From: Acidobacteriota bacterium
GTDB lineage: Bacteria > Acidobacteriota > Terriglobia > UBA7540
DNA length: 7,190 nucleotides
NCBI GenBank assembly: GCA_021780055.1
Contig: JAJXZM010000275.1
Coordinates: 1-7,190 of the forward strand
Direction: 5' to 3'
The position numbers and the translations under genes were made by a program. Numbering within the stretch: the first letter of the stretch is position 1; each line of letters starts with the position of its first letter. Under the pieces are notes generated by a model. That model was not told where the DNA came from, made no database searches, and saw only the letters and a program-made list of their open reading frames with translations. Positions 6,354-7,190 of the stretch are shown one piece after another.

Positions 6354-7190
6354 GCGTTCCTTATCGCCTCCTTCAGCTCGCGCGCCGTGACGGTAGCCGT
6401 CCCGCGCTTCATCACCACAAGGCCACCCGCGCAATTGGCCAGCAGCGCAGCGGTGGGAAAGCCTGCTCCCACCGCAAGCGCCAGCGTAAACACCGCCACC
6501 ACAGTATCGCCTGCGCCGGTGACGTCAACGGCCTGGTCGGAGCCAAAAATCGGAATTAGTGTGGGCCTCTTTCCGCGTTCGAACAACGCCATTCCGTCAC
6601 GCCCGCGCGTAATCAGAAGGGCCTTCAGCGATTGCCGCTCGAGCATGGTGCGCCCGAGGTGAAAGAGCAGAGCGGTGTTGTTCCCGATGGTCTGCCCGAA
6701 CGCCGCTTCCACTTCCGGCTCGTTGGGAGTTGCGGCCGTGACCTGCGAGTAGGTGTGAAGGTTGTACCGCGAATCAACCACCACCGGCACTGTGGCGTCC
6801 CCCATCCGGTGTTGGAGCGACATGACCGCCGAAGCATCTGTGGCCCCATAACCGTAGTCGGCGATTAGAACACCGGTCTTGCCGTCCAGCAGCCGGGCCG
6901 CCCGGCGGCTTACAAGCTTTCGCAGTTCTTCCCGGTTGTCTTCCGGCGGCTCGCGATCGATGCGGACAATCTGCTGCCTCTGCCAGTGGCTCAGCCCTCC
7001 GAGGATGCGCGATTTGGTCGGCGTGATGTAGCCCTCGACACGCAGAAGCCCATGCGTGGAGATGCTCTTGTCCTTGAAGTATTGAAAAAGCGCCTCGCCT
7101 GTCCGGTCATCGCCGACCAGCCCTACTGGCGTAACGCGGGCGCCGAGGTCTGCCAGGTTGTTTGCGGCGTTGGCTCCGCCGCCGGGCACA
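6350..7190 (-). CDS. rfaE1: D-glycero-beta-D-manno-heptose-7-phosphate kinase (RfaE domain I, PfkB/ribokinase fold), 5' end outside window
   Basis: The gene enters from the right edge; 279 full codons are visible and about 50 N-terminal residues are missing. GTG at 7189 is an internal valine codon, not a start. The enzyme phosphorylates heptose 7-phosphate at C1 with ATP to make the 1,7-bisphosphate of the ADP-heptose pathway. Fragment residues 2-16 carry [15 protein letters not shown], the ribokinase-family sugar-binding block. TPTKSRI (56-62) and QQIVRID (72-78) are typical of RfaE kinases. ATPNEPEVE (153-161) follows, then VDVTGAGDT (221-229), the PfkB signature with the anion hole and catalytic base Asp228. 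The block [13 protein letters not shown] (135-147) replaces the VDPKG seen in enterobacterial HldE. The TGA overlaps the ATG of the adenylyltransferase. HldA/RfaE1 is favoured over another sugar kinase because of these motifs and the adjoining rfaE2 and GT9 genes. Confidence 0.92.
   Translation of the reverse strand, partial: VPGGGANAANNLADLGARVTPVGLVGDDRTGEALFQYFKDKSISTHGLLRVEGYITPTKSRILGGLSHWQRQQIVRIDREPPEDNREELRKLVSRRAARLLDGKTGVLIADYGYGATDASAVMSLQHRMGDATVPVVVDSRYNLHTYSQVTAATPNEPEVEAAFGQTIGNNTALLFHLGRTMLERQSLKALLITRGRDGMALFERGKRPTLIPIFGSDQAVDVTGAGDTVVAVFTLALAVGAGFPTAALLANCAGGLVVMKRGTATVTARELKEAIRNA
6357..6362 (-). promoter_or_regulatory. Ribosome-binding site deciding the rfaE2 start
   Basis: On the - strand AAGGAA lies 3 bases before the ATG at 6353, with a further GGAGG at 6371-6367. 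It supports the short start over the in-frame upstream ATG at 6434, which would place 27 residues without family resemblance at the N-terminus. Confidence 0.5.

Noticed and set aside
6354..6434. N-terminal extension of the adenylyltransferase to an ATG at 6434
   Set aside because: The added 27 residues read the kinase gene in the wrong frame and do not resemble the family; the ATG at 6353 has a ribosome site and the expected 4-base overlap.
7187..7189. GTG at the right edge as the start of the kinase
   Set aside because: It lies directly before the conserved [10 protein letters not shown] block, which in ribokinase-family kinases is preceded by about 50 residues, so it is an internal valine at the window edge.

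Overview
This window reads as an ordinary, gene-dense chromosomal stretch from a Gram-negative bacterium. It is almost entirely coding, and the three intergenic gaps are only 30, 48 and 67 bases. I see no tRNA, rRNA, CRISPR array, insertion sequence or phage gene. Genes for ADP-heptose synthesis and a family-9 heptosyltransferase imply an LPS-type outer membrane. The moderately high GC content, the style of the ComEC and heptose-kinase proteins, and a DUF3108 protein next to an isoprenylcysteine-methyltransferase-like protein remind me of Acidobacteriota. That assignment is from recollection and was not tested by a search.

Layout. On the + strand, the window opens inside the 3' end of a TrmA/RlmD-family RNA uracil-5-methyltransferase (1-366). 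Its stop codon overlaps by one base the start of a full-length comEC/rec2 gene (366-3035), the inner-membrane DNA-uptake channel. A small unrecognised gene of 81 codons follows in the same frame (3066-3311), after two tandem stop codons. The rest of the window is on the - strand and is read from right to left: a heptose-7-phosphate kinase cut by the window edge (7190-6350), heptose-1-phosphate adenylyltransferase (6353-5865), a GT9 heptosyltransferase (5797-4745), an integral-membrane ICMT/PEMT-type methyltransferase (4752-4207) and a secreted DUF3108 protein (4158-3304). The two gene sets converge, and their last codons overlap by 8 bases.

How the genes work together. The three rightmost - strand genes make and use ADP-heptose for the LPS inner core: kinase, adenylyltransferase, transferase. 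The membrane methyltransferase overlaps the heptosyltransferase by 8 bases and the DUF3108 gene follows 48 bases later, so both are probably co-transcribed with the heptose genes and act in the envelope. Their substrates cannot be read from the sequence.

The observation most worth a second look is in ComEC. Its C-terminal metallo-beta-lactamase-like domain keeps the fold landmarks but has lost every recognisable metal-binding motif (HxHxDH, the GD strand end, HHGS), although the reading frame is intact. This looks like a ComEC with a non-catalytic pseudo-nuclease domain. I found no convincing evidence for a wholly new multi-gene system here.
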